This document shows, one piece after another, positions 7,437 through 17,164 of a DNA stretch of 64,000 bases. Numbering within the stretch: position 1 is the stretch's first letter; each line of letters begins with the position of its first letter. Made by a program: the position numbers and the translations under genes. A model generated the notes under the pieces. The model was not told the DNA's origin and made no database searches. It saw only the letters and a program-made list of their open reading frames with translations. The stretch comes from Nesterenkonia sedimenti (GTDB taxonomy: Bacteria; Actinomycetota; Actinomycetes; Actinomycetales; Micrococcaceae). The stretch covers positions 152,371 through 216,370 of the forward strand of contig NZ_JABAHY010000002.1 of NCBI RefSeq assembly GCF_012641515.1, read 5' to 3'.

Positions 7437-8903
7437 ATGACAACAACACTTGATTCGGCCCCGGGCAGCCAGCCTGATCCCGATGATCCCAATAAGAACG
7501 ACGATATTGCAGATAAGAACCTCACGGTTCCGCGACGACGCATCATCATCGCCTCGCTGATCGGGACCACCATTGAGTTCTACGACTTCTATATCTACGC
7601 CACTGCGGCGGTATCGGTCTTCCCGATCCTATTCTTCATCGCAGAGGACGACGGCGCAGCACTGCTGGCCTCGATGGCCACCTTCGGTGCAGCCTTCGTC
7701 GCCCGCCCCCTGGGCGCGGTGATCTTCGGCCACTTCGGCGACATTATCGGACGAAAAGCCACCCTGGTGGGCGCGCTGCTCACCATGGGTATAGCAACCT
7801 TCCTGATCGGTCTGCTGCCCACGATCTACACCATCGGTCTCTGGGCGCCGATCATGCTGACCATCTTCCGCTTCTGCCAGGGCCTCGGCCTCGGCGGCGA
7901 GTGGTCCGGTGCCGCCCTGCTGGCCTCCGAAACCGCCCGGCCCGGCAAACGCGCCCAGGCGGCCATGTGGCCCCAGCTGGGTGCACCCTTCGGCTTCATC
8001 CTCGCCAACGGCCTCTTCCTGATCCTAGCCTGGATCTACAGCTACGACTCCATCGCCATCCGCGAGCTGGCCGCTGACGATATCGACGCCGCACTGGCAG
8101 ATCCCTTCCTGGTCTGGGGCTGGCGCATTCCCTTCCTGCTGTCCATCGTGATGGTCGCCGTCGGGCTCTATGTCCGCCTGCGGATCGAGGAGACCCCGGT
8201 CTTCGCCAAGGCCCTGGAGAACAAGGCGCAGTCCAAGGTGCCCGTCGGTGAGGTCTTCAAGAAGAACTGGTGGGAGATCATCCTCGGTACCTTCATCATG
8301 CTGGCCACCTACGGCCTGTTCTACCTCATGACCACCTGGATCCTCTCCTATGCGATCGCTGCACCAGGGGAGGACGGCACCGGCGGACTGGGCTATAACT
8401 ACATGAACTTCCTGGTCCTGCAGGTGGTCGCCATCGTCTTCTTCGCGATCTTCGTGCCCATTGCCGGGCGACTGGCCGATAAATTCGGCCGCCGCCGCAT
8501 GCTGATGGCCGTCACCGGCGGCATCATCCTCTTCGGCCTGAGCTTCGGTTACTGGCTCAATGCCGAGAGCATCGGCTCCGGTGAGGATATGAACGTCTGG
8601 CAGATGCTGCTCTTCCTCTGCGTGGGTATGAGCCTCATGGGTCTGACCTTCGGGCCGATGTCGGCCTACCTGCCCGAGCTGTTCCCCACCAACACCCGGT
8701 ACACCGGATCCGGTGTCGCCTACAACGTCTCCTCCATCCTCGGTGCAGCCCTGACCCCCTTCGTGGCGGTCTGGCTGGTGCAGACCTACGGAGTCTGGGC
8801 CGTGGGCGGCTACCTGGTGTTCCTGGCAGTGCTGACCATGATCAGCCTCATCCTCTCCCCGGAGACCTCCAAGAAGTCCCTCTACGAGGACAAGACCGCC
8901 TAA
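7437..8903 (+). CDS. MFS transporter, metabolite:H+ symporter (MHS) family
   Basis: A 488-residue, 12-helix proton symporter of the MHS group (relatives: ProP, ShiA, KgtP, CitA). The family opening IGTTIEFYDFYIY is present. Loop 2-3 is GHFGDIIGRKATL and loop 8-9 is GRLADKFGRRRML, both MFS signatures; GLGLGGEWSGAALLASE is the helix 4-5 signature. Substrates of the family are organic acids, shikimate or compatible solutes, and cannot be chosen between here. It is a single gene with a long upstream region holding a GlxR-like site, and it ends in a shared strong hairpin. Confidence 0.88.
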   Translation: MTTTLDSAPGSQPDPDDPNKNDDIADKNLTVPRRRIIIASLIGTTIEFYDFYIYATAAVSVFPILFFIAEDDGAALLASMATFGAAFVARPLGAVIFGHFGDIIGRKATLVGALLTMGIATFLIGLLPTIYTIGLWAPIMLTIFRFCQGLGLGGEWSGAALLASETARPGKRAQAAMWPQLGAPFGFILANGLFLILAWIYSYDSIAIRELAADDIDAALADPFLVWGWRIPFLLSIVMVAVGLYVRLRIEETPVFAKALENKAQSKVPVGEVFKKNWWEIILGTFIMLATYGLFYLMTTWILSYAIAAPGEDGTGGLGYNYMNFLVLQVVAIVFFAIFVPIAGRLADKFGRRRMLMAVTGGIILFGLSFGYWLNAESIGSGEDMNVWQMLLFLCVGMSLMGLTFGPMSAYLPELFPTNTRYTGSGVAYNVSSILGAALTPFVAVWLVQTYGVWAVGGYLVFLAVLTMISLILSPETSKKSLYEDKTA

Positions 8904-8920
8904 TCCTCCCTCGCAGACAG

Positions 8921-8962
8921 CAGAAAGCGGTGGCACCCACTGAAGGGTGCCACCGCTTTCTG
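8921..8962. terminator. Bidirectional terminator hairpin
   Basis: Perfect 18-bp stem CAGAAAGCGGTGGCACCC (8921-8938) with complement at 8945-8962 and loop ACTGAA. It lies between the convergent ends of the MHS transporter (stop 8903) and the acyl-CoA carboxylase alpha gene (stop 8984). The AGAAAG/CTTTCT ends give a short T-rich tract on either strand, so it can stop both transcripts. Confidence 0.9.
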
Positions 8963-8983
8963 CATTGGGGTAGGGGTAAGCCC

Positions 8984-10771
8984 TTATTCGATATTGGCCA
9001 GAGCCTGCCCCGCTTTGACGCTGGTGCCGGGCTCCACCTTGAGGCCCTTGACCTTACCGGCCTTATGCGCGGTGATGGGCTGTTCCATCTTCATCGCCTC
9101 CAGAACCACCACGAGATCACCCTCGGCAACCTTGGCGCCATCCTTGACAGCCACCTTCACCACAGTGCCCTGCATCGGGGAGGTCAGCGCATCACCGGAG
9201 ACCGCCGCGGCTGCAGTGGTGCGCTTGCGCCGCTTCTTCTTGGTGGCTGCCTGACCATTGCCGGTGAGCTTGCCAGCCGAGAGCGAGCTGGGCACATTGA
9301 CCGTGACCCGCTTGCCATTGACCTCGACGACGACGTCCTCGCGCCCGGTGTCCTCGGCAGCCGCAGGCTGGGCGGCCAATGCGTTGAACGGGGCGATGTC
9401 ATTGACGAATTCGGTCTCGATCCACCGGGTGTGGACTGAGAACTTATTGGCCCGTGGATCCTCCAGCTCAGGGGCGAAGGCCGAATCGGTGACCACTTTG
9501 CGGTGGAAGGGCAGCACAGTGGGCATTCCCTCAACCTGCATCTCGGCCAGGGCGCGGGATGCCCGCTGCAGGGCCTCTCGGCGGTCAGCGCCGGTGACGA
9601 TGAGCTTGGCCACCATGGAGTCGAAAGCACCGGAGATGCTCTCGCCGGCACGGACACCAGAGTCCACCCGCACACCGGGACCACTGGGGGTGTCGAAACG
9701 GTCCAGACGACCAGGGGCCGGCATGAAGTTCCGGCCCGGATCCTCACCATTGATGCGGAACTCCAGGCTGTGACCGCGTACCTGGGGGTCGTCATAGCCG
9801 AGTTTCTCACCGCGGGCGATCCGGAACTGCTCGCGGACCAGGTCGATACCGGTGACTTCCTCGGTGACCGGATGCTCAACCTGCAGACGAGTGTTGACCT
9901 CCAGGAAGCTGATGGTGCCATCGGCGCCGATGAGGAACTCACAGGTACCGGCACCGGTGTAACCGGCCTCCTTCAGGATGGCCTTCGAAGCCCGGTAGAG
10001 CTGACGGGTCTGCTGGCGGGTCAGGAAGGGGGCAGGTGCCTCCTCGACCAGTTTCTGGTTGCGGCGCTGCAGGGAGCAGTCGCGGGTAGAGACGACGACG
10101 ACGTGGCCATGGGCATCTGCCAGGCACTGGGTCTCCACATGACGGGGAGTGTCGAGGAACTTCTCGATGAAGCACTCACCGCGGCCGAAGGCGGCCGTGG
10201 CCTCCCGGACGGCGGATTCATAGAGCTCGACGATCTCATCATGCTCACGGACCACCTTGATGCCGCGGCCGCCACCACCATGGGCGGCCTTGATGGCGAT
10301 CGGCAGCCCCTGCTTCTCCGCGAAGCGCAGCACCTCTTTGGCTGAGCTGACCGGAGCCTTAGTCCCGGGGGCCAGGGGAGCGCCGACCCGTTCGGCCAGC
10401 TGCCGGGCCGAGACCTTGTCACCCAGGGTCTCGATGGCCTTCGGCGGGGGGCCGATCCAGACCAGACCGGCGTCGAAGACAGCCCGGGCGAACTCCGCGT
10501 TCTCGGAGAGGAAGCCGTATCCGGGGTGAATGGCATCAGCCCCGGTGGCCGAGGCGGCCTCCAGGATCTTGTCGATCACCAGATAGGAATCAGCTGCGGT
10601 CTCCCCGCCCAGGGCATAGGCCTCATCGGCGAGCCGAACATGGACCGACTCACGGTCAGGCTCGGCGTAGACCGCCACAGTGGACAGGCCCTCATCCCGG
10701 GCAGCCCGGATGACCCGAACCGCGATCTCCCCGCGGTTGGCGATCAGCACCTTCGAAAACTCGGTGGTCAT
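8984..10771 (-). CDS. accBC: Acyl-CoA carboxylase alpha subunit (biotin carboxylase + biotin carrier)
   Basis: A 595-residue fusion of biotin carboxylase ([23 protein letters not shown]-grasp loop [26 protein letters not shown]) and a C-terminal biotinyl domain with EAMKM, where Lys561 carries biotin. It carboxylates biotin with ATP and bicarbonate for transfer by the beta subunit to acetyl- or propionyl-CoA, feeding fatty-acid or methylmalonyl-CoA supply. ATG 10771 is preferred to a GTG at 10795, which would overlap the maf stop; AAGGA lies 11 nt upstream. It is the last gene of the accD-accE-maf-accBC unit. Confidence 0.95.
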   Translation of the reverse strand: MTTEFSKVLIANRGEIAVRVIRAARDEGLSTVAVYAEPDRESVHVRLADEAYALGGETAADSYLVIDKILEAASATGADAIHPGYGFLSENAEFARAVFDAGLVWIGPPPKAIETLGDKVSARQLAERVGAPLAPGTKAPVSSAKEVLRFAEKQGLPIAIKAAHGGGGRGIKVVREHDEIVELYESAVREATAAFGRGECFIEKFLDTPRHVETQCLADAHGHVVVVSTRDCSLQRRNQKLVEEAPAPFLTRQQTRQLYRASKAILKEAGYTGAGTCEFLIGADGTISFLEVNTRLQVEHPVTEEVTGIDLVREQFRIARGEKLGYDDPQVRGHSLEFRINGEDPGRNFMPAPGRLDRFDTPSGPGVRVDSGVRAGESISGAFDSMVAKLIVTGADRREALQRASRALAEMQVEGMPTVLPFHRKVVTDSAFAPELEDPRANKFSVHTRWIETEFVNDIAPFNALAAQPAAAEDTGREDVVVEVNGKRVTVNVPSSLSAGKLTGNGQAATKKKRRKRTTAAAAVSGDALTSPMQGTVVKVAVKDGAKVAEGDLVVVLEAMKMEQPITAHKAGKVKGLKVEPGTSVKAGQALANIE

Positions 10772-10785
10772 GCTTAGTTTTGTCC

Positions 10786-11487
10786 TTACTTCCACAGTTC
10801 AATCACGTCGATGTTCAGCTCTGCCAGCAGTCGGGTCACAGCCGCAGGGGACAGCCCGATGACTGCATTGGGGTCCCCGGCGATCTCGTTGATGAATACC
10901 CCTGCCCGACCTTCCAGGGTGAAGGCCCCCGCGCAGTGCAGCGGCTCACCGGATTCGGCATAGGCGCGGATCTGCTCATCAGTGGGCTCACCGAAGCTCA
11001 CCTGGGAGGAGACTGTCTCCCCGGCTGAGTTCAAAGTATTCTCCGGCACTCCCAACTGACCGGAGGCAATGGCACCCATGCCCAGCCAGGAGTGCTTGAC
11101 GGTGCCGATGGCCGAGGCGGCATCTACCAGCCAGTGACCGGTGTGCAGAGTTCCGGTCTTGCCCCGCATCTGCTGCCAGCGGGCCACCGCGGTCTCGACT
11201 TCATAGGGCTTGCCATAGGCCTGGCCCTCGAGTTCGAAGACCGAGTCGCAGCCCAGGACCACCGCGCCGCGGGATTCCGGCAGTGCAGCCACTGCCTCAG
11301 CTTTGGTGCGGGCCAGCAGTTGGGCGGTCTCAGCGGGGCTGAGCTCACCGGCCTGCTCCACCACAGCAGTCTCATCGACATCGGAGACCACCACGTCGAA
11401 GGTGATTCCGGCCTGTTCGAGGATTTTGCGGCGGCTGGGTGATTTCGAGGCCAGGATCAGCCGCGGTGTGGATTCCTTGCTGCTCAT
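10786..11487 (-). CDS. maf: Maf nucleoside triphosphate pyrophosphatase
   Basis: A 233-residue Maf/HAM1-like enzyme that hydrolyses dTTP/UTP or modified NTPs to monophosphates (house-cleaning, septum-related phenotype). The N-terminal signature [18 protein letters not shown] is clear; the metal and base pocket is in [19 protein letters not shown] and the C-terminal part [15 protein letters not shown] is typical. Its ATG overlaps the accE stop by 4 bp. The placement of maf inside the carboxylase unit is common in Actinobacteria. Confidence 0.92.
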   Translation of the reverse strand: MSSKESTPRLILASKSPSRRKILEQAGITFDVVVSDVDETAVVEQAGELSPAETAQLLARTKAEAVAALPESRGAVVLGCDSVFELEGQAYGKPYEVETAVARWQQMRGKTGTLHTGHWLVDAASAIGTVKHSWLGMGAIASGQLGVPENTLNSAGETVSSQVSFGEPTDEQIRAYAESGEPLHCAGAFTLEGRAGVFINEIAGDPNAVIGLSPAAVTRLLAELNIDVIELWK

Positions 11488-11717
11488 AGTCGACCTCCAC
11501 TGGCTTGGTTCCAGGATGAGGACCCGGGACGGCCCCAGAGTCCGTGCTGGTCATTGTCCAACCGGTGTTTGCGCTGCAGCGCTCGGTTCAGTGGTCCGGT
11601 GCCTCCGGCATCGGTGTGCACCGGCTCCGTAGCAGCCAGTCGGCCCAGTACCGCCACTACCGCAGCGGTCTCCTCGGGGCTCAGCTCCGGGCCGCGGATT
11701 TGCAGGTCATGGCTCAT
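11484..11717 (-). CDS. accE: Acyl-CoA carboxylase epsilon subunit
   Basis: A 77-residue protein. The N-terminus [20 protein letters not shown] and the C-terminal WGRPGS segment are the two conserved parts of AccE/PccE. In Actinobacteria this small subunit binds the alpha and beta subunits and stimulates carboxylase activity. It overlaps accD at its start and maf at its end by 4 bp each, so all are translated as a coupled unit. Confidence 0.9.
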   Translation of the reverse strand: MSHDLQIRGPELSPEETAAVVAVLGRLAATEPVHTDAGGTGPLNRALQRKHRLDNDQHGLWGRPGSSSWNQASGGRL

Positions 11718-13336
11718 AGCGGGATGTTTCCGTGCTTCTTCGCTGGCAGGGACTCACGCTTGTGATAGGTCGCGCGCAGGGCCTTGGAGATCTGCCACCG
11801 AGTCTCAGCCGGTTCGATCACCGCATCGATATACCCCAGCTCAGCCGCCTGGTAGGGGTTGAGCAGGGCGTCCTCATAGTCATCGATGAGCTCCTGGCGC
11901 TTGGCCTCGACGTCGCCGCCTTCCTTCTCCACTGACGCCAGATCACGGCGGTAGAGAATATTGACCGCACCCTGGGCGCCCATCACGCCGATCTGCGCGG
12001 TGGGCCAGGCGAGGTTGATATCGGCGCCGAGCTTCTTGGAGCCCATCACAATATAGGCACCACCGAAGGCCTTGCGGGTGATCACAGTGATCTTCGGGAC
12101 CGTGGCCTCGGCGTAGGCGTAGAGCAGTTTGGCCCCGCGGCGGATGATCCCACCCCATTCCTGGTCGGTGCCGGGCAGGAAGCCGGGGACATCCACCAGG
12201 GTGATGATCGGGATATTGAAGGCATCGCAGAAGCGGACGAAGCGGGCTGCCTTCTCACTGGCGGCGATATCCAGGGTGCCAGCGAACTGGCTGGGCTGAT
12301 TGGCCACCACGCCCACGCTGCGGCCCTCGACCCGGCCGAAGCCGATGATCACATTCGGGGCGTACATCGCCTGCAGCTGCAGGAAGTAGCCGTCGTCGAG
12401 GAGCTGTTCGACCAGCTCGGTCATGTCATAGGGGGCTGAGGCCGAATCCGGGATCAGCTGGTTCAGCGCCTCATCCTCGGCCTCGATCTTGGGGCGCTCC
12501 TCGGCCGGTTCCACCGGAGCCTCAGCCAGGTTGTTCAGCGGCAGGAACTCCAGCAGCTCCTTGGCGAACTCGATGGCGTCCTGCTCATCGGCGGCCATAT
12601 AGGTGGCAGTACCGGTGGTGGTGTTATGGGTCCGGGCCCCACCGAGTTCCTCCATCTGCACATCCTCGCCGGTGACCGATTTGATGACATCGGGGCCGGT
12701 GATGAACATATGGCTGGTCTTATCGACCATGATCACGAAGTCGGTCAGGGCGGGGGAGTAGGCGGCACCGCCGGCTGCCGGGCCCATGATCAGGGTGATC
12801 TGCGGGACCACTCCTGAGGCATGTACGTTATTGCGGAAGATATCGGCGAACATCGCTAGTGAGGCCACACCCTCCTGGATGCGGGCCCCGCCACCGTCGT
12901 TGATGCCGATCACCGGGCAGCCGTTACGGGCGGCGAACTCCTGGACCTTGACGATCTTCTCGCCGTTGACCGCGGAGAGGGAACCGCCGAAGACCGTGAA
13001 GTCCTGAGCATAGACGGCCACCAGGCGACCGTCGATAGTGCCGTAGCCGGAGACCAAGCCATCACCGAGCAGCTTCTTCTTCTCCATCCCGAAGGCATGG
13101 GTGCGGTGAACCGCCAGGGCATCGAACTCCACAAAGGAGTCCTCATCCAGGAGCATCTCGATCCGCTCCCGGGCTGTGTGCTTGCCCCGATTGTGCTGCT
13201 TGGCGATTGCTTCTTCACCGGCCGGCGCCAGGGTCTGATCGCGGCGGCGCCGGAATTCGGCCAGTTTTCCCTCGGTGGTCTTCAGGGAGGGGTAGGAACT
13301 CTCCGATGGCGCAGCATCGTTATTGCTCGAGGTCAT
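11714..13336 (-). CDS. accD: Acyl-CoA carboxylase beta subunit (carboxyltransferase)
   Basis: A 540-residue biotin-dependent carboxyltransferase of the AccD5/PccB type. It transfers CO2 from carboxybiotin to acyl-CoA. Oxyanion glycines are seen in [17 protein letters not shown] and [16 protein letters not shown] (N half) and [17 protein letters not shown] (C half). Length fits the family. Two starts are possible: ATG 13336 (used here) or GTG 13378; neither has a strong ribosome site. It heads the operon accD-accE-maf-accBC and diverges from an SDR gene, sharing a 150-bp control region with a palindrome. Confidence 0.93.
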   Translation of the reverse strand: MTSSNNDAAPSESSYPSLKTTEGKLAEFRRRRDQTLAPAGEEAIAKQHNRGKHTARERIEMLLDEDSFVEFDALAVHRTHAFGMEKKKLLGDGLVSGYGTIDGRLVAVYAQDFTVFGGSLSAVNGEKIVKVQEFAARNGCPVIGINDGGGARIQEGVASLAMFADIFRNNVHASGVVPQITLIMGPAAGGAAYSPALTDFVIMVDKTSHMFITGPDVIKSVTGEDVQMEELGGARTHNTTTGTATYMAADEQDAIEFAKELLEFLPLNNLAEAPVEPAEERPKIEAEDEALNQLIPDSASAPYDMTELVEQLLDDGYFLQLQAMYAPNVIIGFGRVEGRSVGVVANQPSQFAGTLDIAASEKAARFVRFCDAFNIPIITLVDVPGFLPGTDQEWGGIIRRGAKLLYAYAEATVPKITVITRKAFGGAYIVMGSKKLGADINLAWPTAQIGVMGAQGAVNILYRRDLASVEKEGGDVEAKRQELIDDYEDALLNPYQAAELGYIDAVIEPAETRWQISKALRATYHKRESLPAKKHGNIPL

Positions 13337-13463
13337 TGGTGATGAGAAGCCTTTGCCGTTGTCCTGTACAGAATCCACAAACTGGGGGCCAGTCTAATCA
13401 GGCAAAAGGGATGCTTCGGTGTAGAAAACCTACAAACCTAGGGGGTGTTCTGTCGCAATCTAG

Positions 13464-13477
13464 CTACTGGCCAGTAG
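13464..13477. promoter_or_regulatory. 14-bp perfect palindrome, candidate TetR-type operator
   Basis: CTACTGGCCAGTAG reads the same on both strands. It ends 9 bp before the SDR ATG (13487) and overlaps a possible -10 TAGGGT (13475-13480). It is therefore placed to control the SDR and perhaps the divergent accD operon 127 bp away. The regulator is not identified; the symmetry and size fit TetR or similar dimers. Confidence 0.5.
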
Positions 13478-13486
13478 GGTAGGTGT

Positions 13487-14344
13487 ATGACTGAGAACTC
13501 ATCCACTGCTGCGACCCTGACCGGTAAGACCGTTCTGATCTCCGGCGGCTCCCGTGGGATCGGGCATTCCATCGCCGTGCGGCTGGGCGAGGCCGGGGCG
13601 AATGTGGTGCTGATCGCCAAGACTGATCAGCCGCATCCGAGCCTGCCCGGGACAGTGCATACTGCCGTTGAAGACATTGAAGCCGCAGGTGGGGCCGGTC
13701 TGGCCGTAGTGGGCGATATCCGCAACGACGACGACGTCGCCGCTGCCGTTGAAGCCGCCGTGGAGCGGTTCGGCGGTATCGATGTGGTGGTCAACAACGC
13801 CTCGGCCATCGATCTCAGCCCTGCCGAGCAGCAGGATATGAAGCGCTATGACCTCATGCAGGACATCAACGCCCGTGGCTCCTTCGCGCTCTCGGCAGCG
13901 GCCATTCCGCATCTGCGGGCCAGCGCCCAGCAGCAGGGGTGGACGCCGAAGGTTGTGACACTGTCCCCGCCGGTCAACCTCGACCCCAAATGGTTCGCCA
14001 AACATCTCGGTTACACCATGAGTAAGTACGCGATGTCGATGACCACTATCGGACTGGCCGCAGAAATGGCTGATGCCGGAGTCGAGGTCAACTCCCTGTG
14101 GCCGGTGACCCTGATCGAGACCGCCGCCCTGCGCAATATCCCCGGTGGTGAGAAGCTGGCCCGCGGGGCGCGGAAACCCCAGATCGTCGCCGACGCCGCC
14201 TATGCCCTGATCAGCGGTACGGCTCGGCTGGGCAGTGGAGGCTTCCTCACTGACGAGCAGGTGCTCACAGAGGCCGGTGTCACCGATTTCAGCGACTACG
14301 CAGTGGAACCCGGTGCCGAACTGATCCCCGATATCTTCCTCTGA
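13487..14344 (+). CDS. SDR family oxidoreductase (HSDL2-like)
   Basis: A 285-residue NAD(P)-dependent short-chain dehydrogenase. The cofactor loop is ISGGSRGIG, the NNAS motif is VVNNASAIDL and the catalytic Tyr/Lys pair is in GYTMSKYAMS. Sequence around PPVNLDPKWFAKHLGYT matches the hydroxysteroid dehydrogenase-like 2 / fatty-acid-linked SDR group. The place beside the acyl-CoA carboxylase genes suggests lipid metabolism, which is inference. The start may be leaderless because a -10-like box lies only 6 bp upstream. Confidence 0.88.
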   Translation: MTENSSTAATLTGKTVLISGGSRGIGHSIAVRLGEAGANVVLIAKTDQPHPSLPGTVHTAVEDIEAAGGAGLAVVGDIRNDDDVAAAVEAAVERFGGIDVVVNNASAIDLSPAEQQDMKRYDLMQDINARGSFALSAAAIPHLRASAQQQGWTPKVVTLSPPVNLDPKWFAKHLGYTMSKYAMSMTTIGLAAEMADAGVEVNSLWPVTLIETAALRNIPGGEKLARGARKPQIVADAAYALISGTARLGSGGFLTDEQVLTEAGVTDFSDYAVEPGAELIPDIFL

Positions 14345-14404
14345 GCCGAGCACAGACCCCGGGCGATCGGCAGGGGCATTGCTAGACGTGGGACAATAGT
14401 GCCG

Positions 14405-15739
14405 ATGTCTGAGAACACTGCCGCCTCGTCCTCGCCCTCATCCCGCCCTCAGGTCAAGCCACGCACCGAGGGCTGGACCCAGGCTGTCGATGCCGAGGGT
14501 CGGCCTAAGCTGCAGTTCGCCCAGTCCAAACGGGTCAAGCAGCCACCGACACATCTGGCCGATCTCACCCTCGATGAGCGCATCGCCAAGGCCAAGGAGG
14601 CCGGGCTGCCCGGTTTCCGGGCCAAGCAGCTCTCAGTGCACTACTTCCAGCACTACACCTCGGATCCCGCGCAGATGACTGATCTGCCGGCAGCCGATCG
14701 GGAGAAGCTGGTGGAGGAGTTCCTGCCCCCGCTGCTGACGGAGGTCCGGCGGCTGAAGACCGACGACGGCGCAACCATCAAATTCCTCTGGCGGCTCTTC
14801 GACGGAGCCCTGGTGGAGTCAGTGCTGATGCGATACAAGAATCGCATCACCCTGTGCATCTCCAGCCAATGCGGCTGCGGTATGAACTGCCCCTTCTGCG
14901 CCACTGGCCAGAACGGGCTGACCCGCAATATGTCCACCGCCGAGATCGTGGACCAGATTGTGCAGGCCAACCGGGTGATCGCCGCCGGCGAGCTCGATAC
15001 CCCCTCGGCCGAGGAAATCGCCGAGGAAGCCGATCACGCAGGGCTCGGCGAAGAGACGGACTACGCAGACTCCGAGATCTCGGCAGTCAAGCAAGGTCAG
15101 GCGTCGTCGTCATCTGTCTCCGGTGAGAAGGCAGGTCCCCAGAGGGTCGGCAATATCGTCTTCATGGGGATGGGTGAGCCCCTGGCGAACTACAAGCGCG
15201 TGATGAACGCGGTGCGCCGGATGATCGACCCGGCACCTGAGGGACTGGGCATGTCCGCCCGCGGAATCACCGTCTCCACAGTGGGCCTGGTGCCGGCGAT
15301 CAAGAAGCTGGCTGATGAGAACCTGCCGATCACTTTCGCATTGAGCCTGCATGCCCCCGATGACGAACTGCGCGATGAGCTCATCCCGGTCAACTCACGG
15401 TGGAAGGCCGATGAGGCCATCGACGCCGCCCGCTACTACTACGAGACCACCGGGCGGCGGGTCAGCATCGAGTACGCGCTGATCAAAGACATGAACGATC
15501 ATCCCTGGCGGGCAGACCTGCTGGCCGAGAAGCTCAATGCCCGCGGCCGCGGCTGGGTGCATGTGAACCCGATTCCGCTGAACCCCACGCCGAACTCGGT
15601 CTGGACGTCCTCCGAGCCTGCGGTGATGCAGGAGTTCATCGACCGGCTCAATGACGCCGGGGTGCCGACCACGCTGCGGGATACCCGCGGCAAAGAGATC
15701 GATGGGGCCTGCGGCCAGCTGGCTGCCGCCGAAGACTGA
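14405..15739 (+). CDS. rlmN: Dual-specificity 23S rRNA/tRNA adenine C2-methyltransferase RlmN
   Basis: A 444-residue radical-SAM enzyme that methylates A2503 of 23S rRNA and A37 of some tRNAs. The [4Fe-4S] motif CGMNCPFC lies near residue 160, and the acceptor cysteine region near the end is [27 protein letters not shown] and the [17 protein letters not shown] segment are family hallmarks. Unlike most RlmN (about 350-380 residues), it has an acidic, Ser-rich insert of about 55 residues after [13 protein letters not shown] 14405 is used; a GTG at 14399 is also in frame. Confidence 0.95.
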   Translation: MSENTAASSSPSSRPQVKPRTEGWTQAVDAEGRPKLQFAQSKRVKQPPTHLADLTLDERIAKAKEAGLPGFRAKQLSVHYFQHYTSDPAQMTDLPAADREKLVEEFLPPLLTEVRRLKTDDGATIKFLWRLFDGALVESVLMRYKNRITLCISSQCGCGMNCPFCATGQNGLTRNMSTAEIVDQIVQANRVIAAGELDTPSAEEIAEEADHAGLGEETDYADSEISAVKQGQASSSSVSGEKAGPQRVGNIVFMGMGEPLANYKRVMNAVRRMIDPAPEGLGMSARGITVSTVGLVPAIKKLADENLPITFALSLHAPDDELRDELIPVNSRWKADEAIDAARYYYETTGRRVSIEYALIKDMNDHPWRADLLAEKLNARGRGWVHVNPIPLNPTPNSVWTSSEPAVMQEFIDRLNDAGVPTTLRDTRGKEIDGACGQLAAAED

Positions 15740-15786
15740 GCCACCGGACTGGCTGCGAACCCAGCAACCACGGAGTCCGAGTTCTT

Positions 15787-15844
15787 CCCAGCGTTATTGC
15801 ATGATCCCCGCGAAAAGTCATGGGGAGATCGCAATATCTCTGGG
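15787..15844. other. Long imperfect inverted repeat before DUF3817 gene
   Basis: Two 23-nt arms (15787-15809 and 15822-15844) pair at 17 of 23 positions around a 12-nt loop. Outer blocks are CCCAG and TATTGC and the inner block is CCCC. The element sits between rlmN and the DUF3817 ATG (15892), so it may be the rlmN terminator, a leader hairpin or an operator. Confidence 0.5.
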
Positions 15845-15891
15845 AAAACTGTGCCGGGGTGCGTAGGGACCCATGTGTTGAGAGGAAACGA

Positions 15892-16308
15892 ATGACCGAG
15901 AAGACCGTCACCGATGCCGAGCAAGCCGCTCAGAATGCGCCGGGGCGTAAACCCGCCCGCGGTAACACCGGCTGGCAGAAGTTCATGCGGATCGCCTTCC
16001 ACGTAGTGGCCATCACCGAGGCCATCACCTGGACCGGGCTGCTCTACGGAATGTGGATGCGCTATATCGTCGGCGTCAGTGAGGCCGATGACCCCGTCCC
16101 GCTCTGGGGCATGCTGCACGGTATCGCCTTCATCGTCTTCTGCGGGGTCGTTGTCGTTGCCGGCTGGACCTTCCGCTGGCGGATCCGCGAATACCTCATC
16201 GCCCTGGCCGCGGCTGTGCCCCCACTGACCACCATCCCCCTGGAGATCTGGTACTCCCGCACCGGAAAGCTCAAGCCATCGCGACCGGCAGCGGCACCCG
16301 CTAAATAA
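15892..16308 (+). CDS. DUF3817 family membrane protein
   Basis: A 138-residue protein with a 30-residue polar N-terminus and three hydrophobic segments. FMRIAFHVVAITEAITWTGLLYGMWMRYIVG and the HGIAFIVFCGVVVVAGWTFRW helix match DUF3817, a family of small integral membrane proteins common in Actinobacteria with no known function. ATG 15892 is chosen because AGAGGAAACG precedes it; upstream in-frame codons include the hairpin. The stop lies 3 bp from the stop of the convergent broken gene. Confidence 0.85.
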   Translation: MTEKTVTDAEQAAQNAPGRKPARGNTGWQKFMRIAFHVVAITEAITWTGLLYGMWMRYIVGVSEADDPVPLWGMLHGIAFIVFCGVVVVAGWTFRWRIREYLIALAAAVPPLTTIPLEIWYSRTGKLKPSRPAAAPAK

Positions 16309-16311
16309 GGA

Positions 16312-16872
16312 TCAGTCCGCTTCTTCCAGCTCGGCCTCGGCTCGTCGCCTCTGCCGCCGTCCCCACCAGATAAGGCTCAGCAGGGTGGCTGCGCTGACCA
16401 CTGCCAGCGCTCCGGTGGCTGTCCACAGGAAGACCGGTGAGGCCCCGCCTGCCTCCGGAAGATCGTTGACGATTTCCACCTGCAGGAGTCCGCGCCCATT
16501 CAGTACGGCATGCATGAAGGCATAGAACCAGGCCAGCGCCAAGGTGAGCAGTACTGCAGTGACGGTCAGATTTCGTGCCGCTGACTGCCCGGCGTAGAGC
16601 TCCACACCCGGGACGCCTCGCCGGGAGGCATACCAGAGGGCCAGCGCTAAGGTGATTCCCGCACCAAAGAGAAGGACGGCCGAGGCGAAAGCCTGTCCTA
16701 ATGTCGCCAACAAGGCGGCCAGGGCCCATCAAATGATCATGCCGAGAATCAGTCCGAAGGTCGCCGCCTCGGTGTAGACGGCGCGTTCGCGTTCATCCCA
16801 CTGAGCATCGGCGCGGCTTTCGATCAGATGCTCCGCCGCCCGGTCGATTCGTGAAGTCTTAGTGCTGATCAT
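16312..16872 (-). pseudogene. Membrane protein gene interrupted by an in-frame TGA
   Basis: Reading from ATG 16872, 47 codons (a charged start with MISTKTSRIDRAAEHLI, then helix onset TFGLILGMII) end at TGA 16729-16731. The same frame then continues without any other stop to 16312: WALAALATLGQAFASAVLLFG and two to three more membrane helices. The two parts join smoothly into one protein of about 185 residues, with the stop inside the first membrane helix. The family is unknown to me. The downstream part has only a TTG (16711) as a possible start. It is either a recent nonsense mutation, a read error or stop-codon readthrough. Confidence 0.7.
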
Positions 16873-16923
16873 CTGTCTGCTCCCTGAGTGGATTCCGTTG
16901 TGCCGCTGGGTGAGGACTCCCAG

Positions 16924-17157
16924 ATGACCGATGACGAAGGCGAATCCATGGGACCGGACTGGACCCTGATCAGCACGCCCGAGGACTACGAGGAGGAGTT
17001 CTACCGTTTGGATGTGCTGGGCATGATGGATGACTCCGTGGGCGGGCAGCGGCTCTTCGTCACAGTGGAAGAGGCTGCAGACGGCTATGAGCTCGCCCAG
17101 GTCGAAAGCACTCAGCTGTGTCTGCGCGGAGTCAGCGAGGTTGGCCTCTGCCTCTGA
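16924..17157 (+). CDS. Small acidic hypothetical protein
   Basis: A 77-residue reading frame from ATG 16924, preceded by GGTGAGGA 7 nt upstream. It fills the gap between the broken membrane gene and modB. The product is acidic (MTDDEGESMGPDWTLI; STPEDYEEEFYRLD) with no signal peptide, membrane helix or family I recognise. An upstream GTG at 16888 in the same frame would add 12 residues. Codon third positions are GC-rich as in neighbours, which supports coding, but it could be spurious. Confidence 0.45.
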   Translation: MTDDEGESMGPDWTLISTPEDYEEEFYRLDVLGMMDDSVGGQRLFVTVEEAADGYELAQVESTQLCLRGVSEVGLCL

Positions 17158-17164
17158 TGACCAA

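Noticed and set aside
8025-8936. 303-codon minus-strand frame opposite the MHS transporter
   Set aside because: His/Gly/Glu/Asp-rich composition typical of an antisense frame; the plus-strand transporter is certain.
16301-16732. 143-codon minus-strand frame starting at the ATG that overlaps the internal TGA
   Set aside because: It would be a neat TGATG restart, but its product has Cys/Arg/Gly-rich shadow composition, whereas the in-frame continuation is a proper membrane protein.
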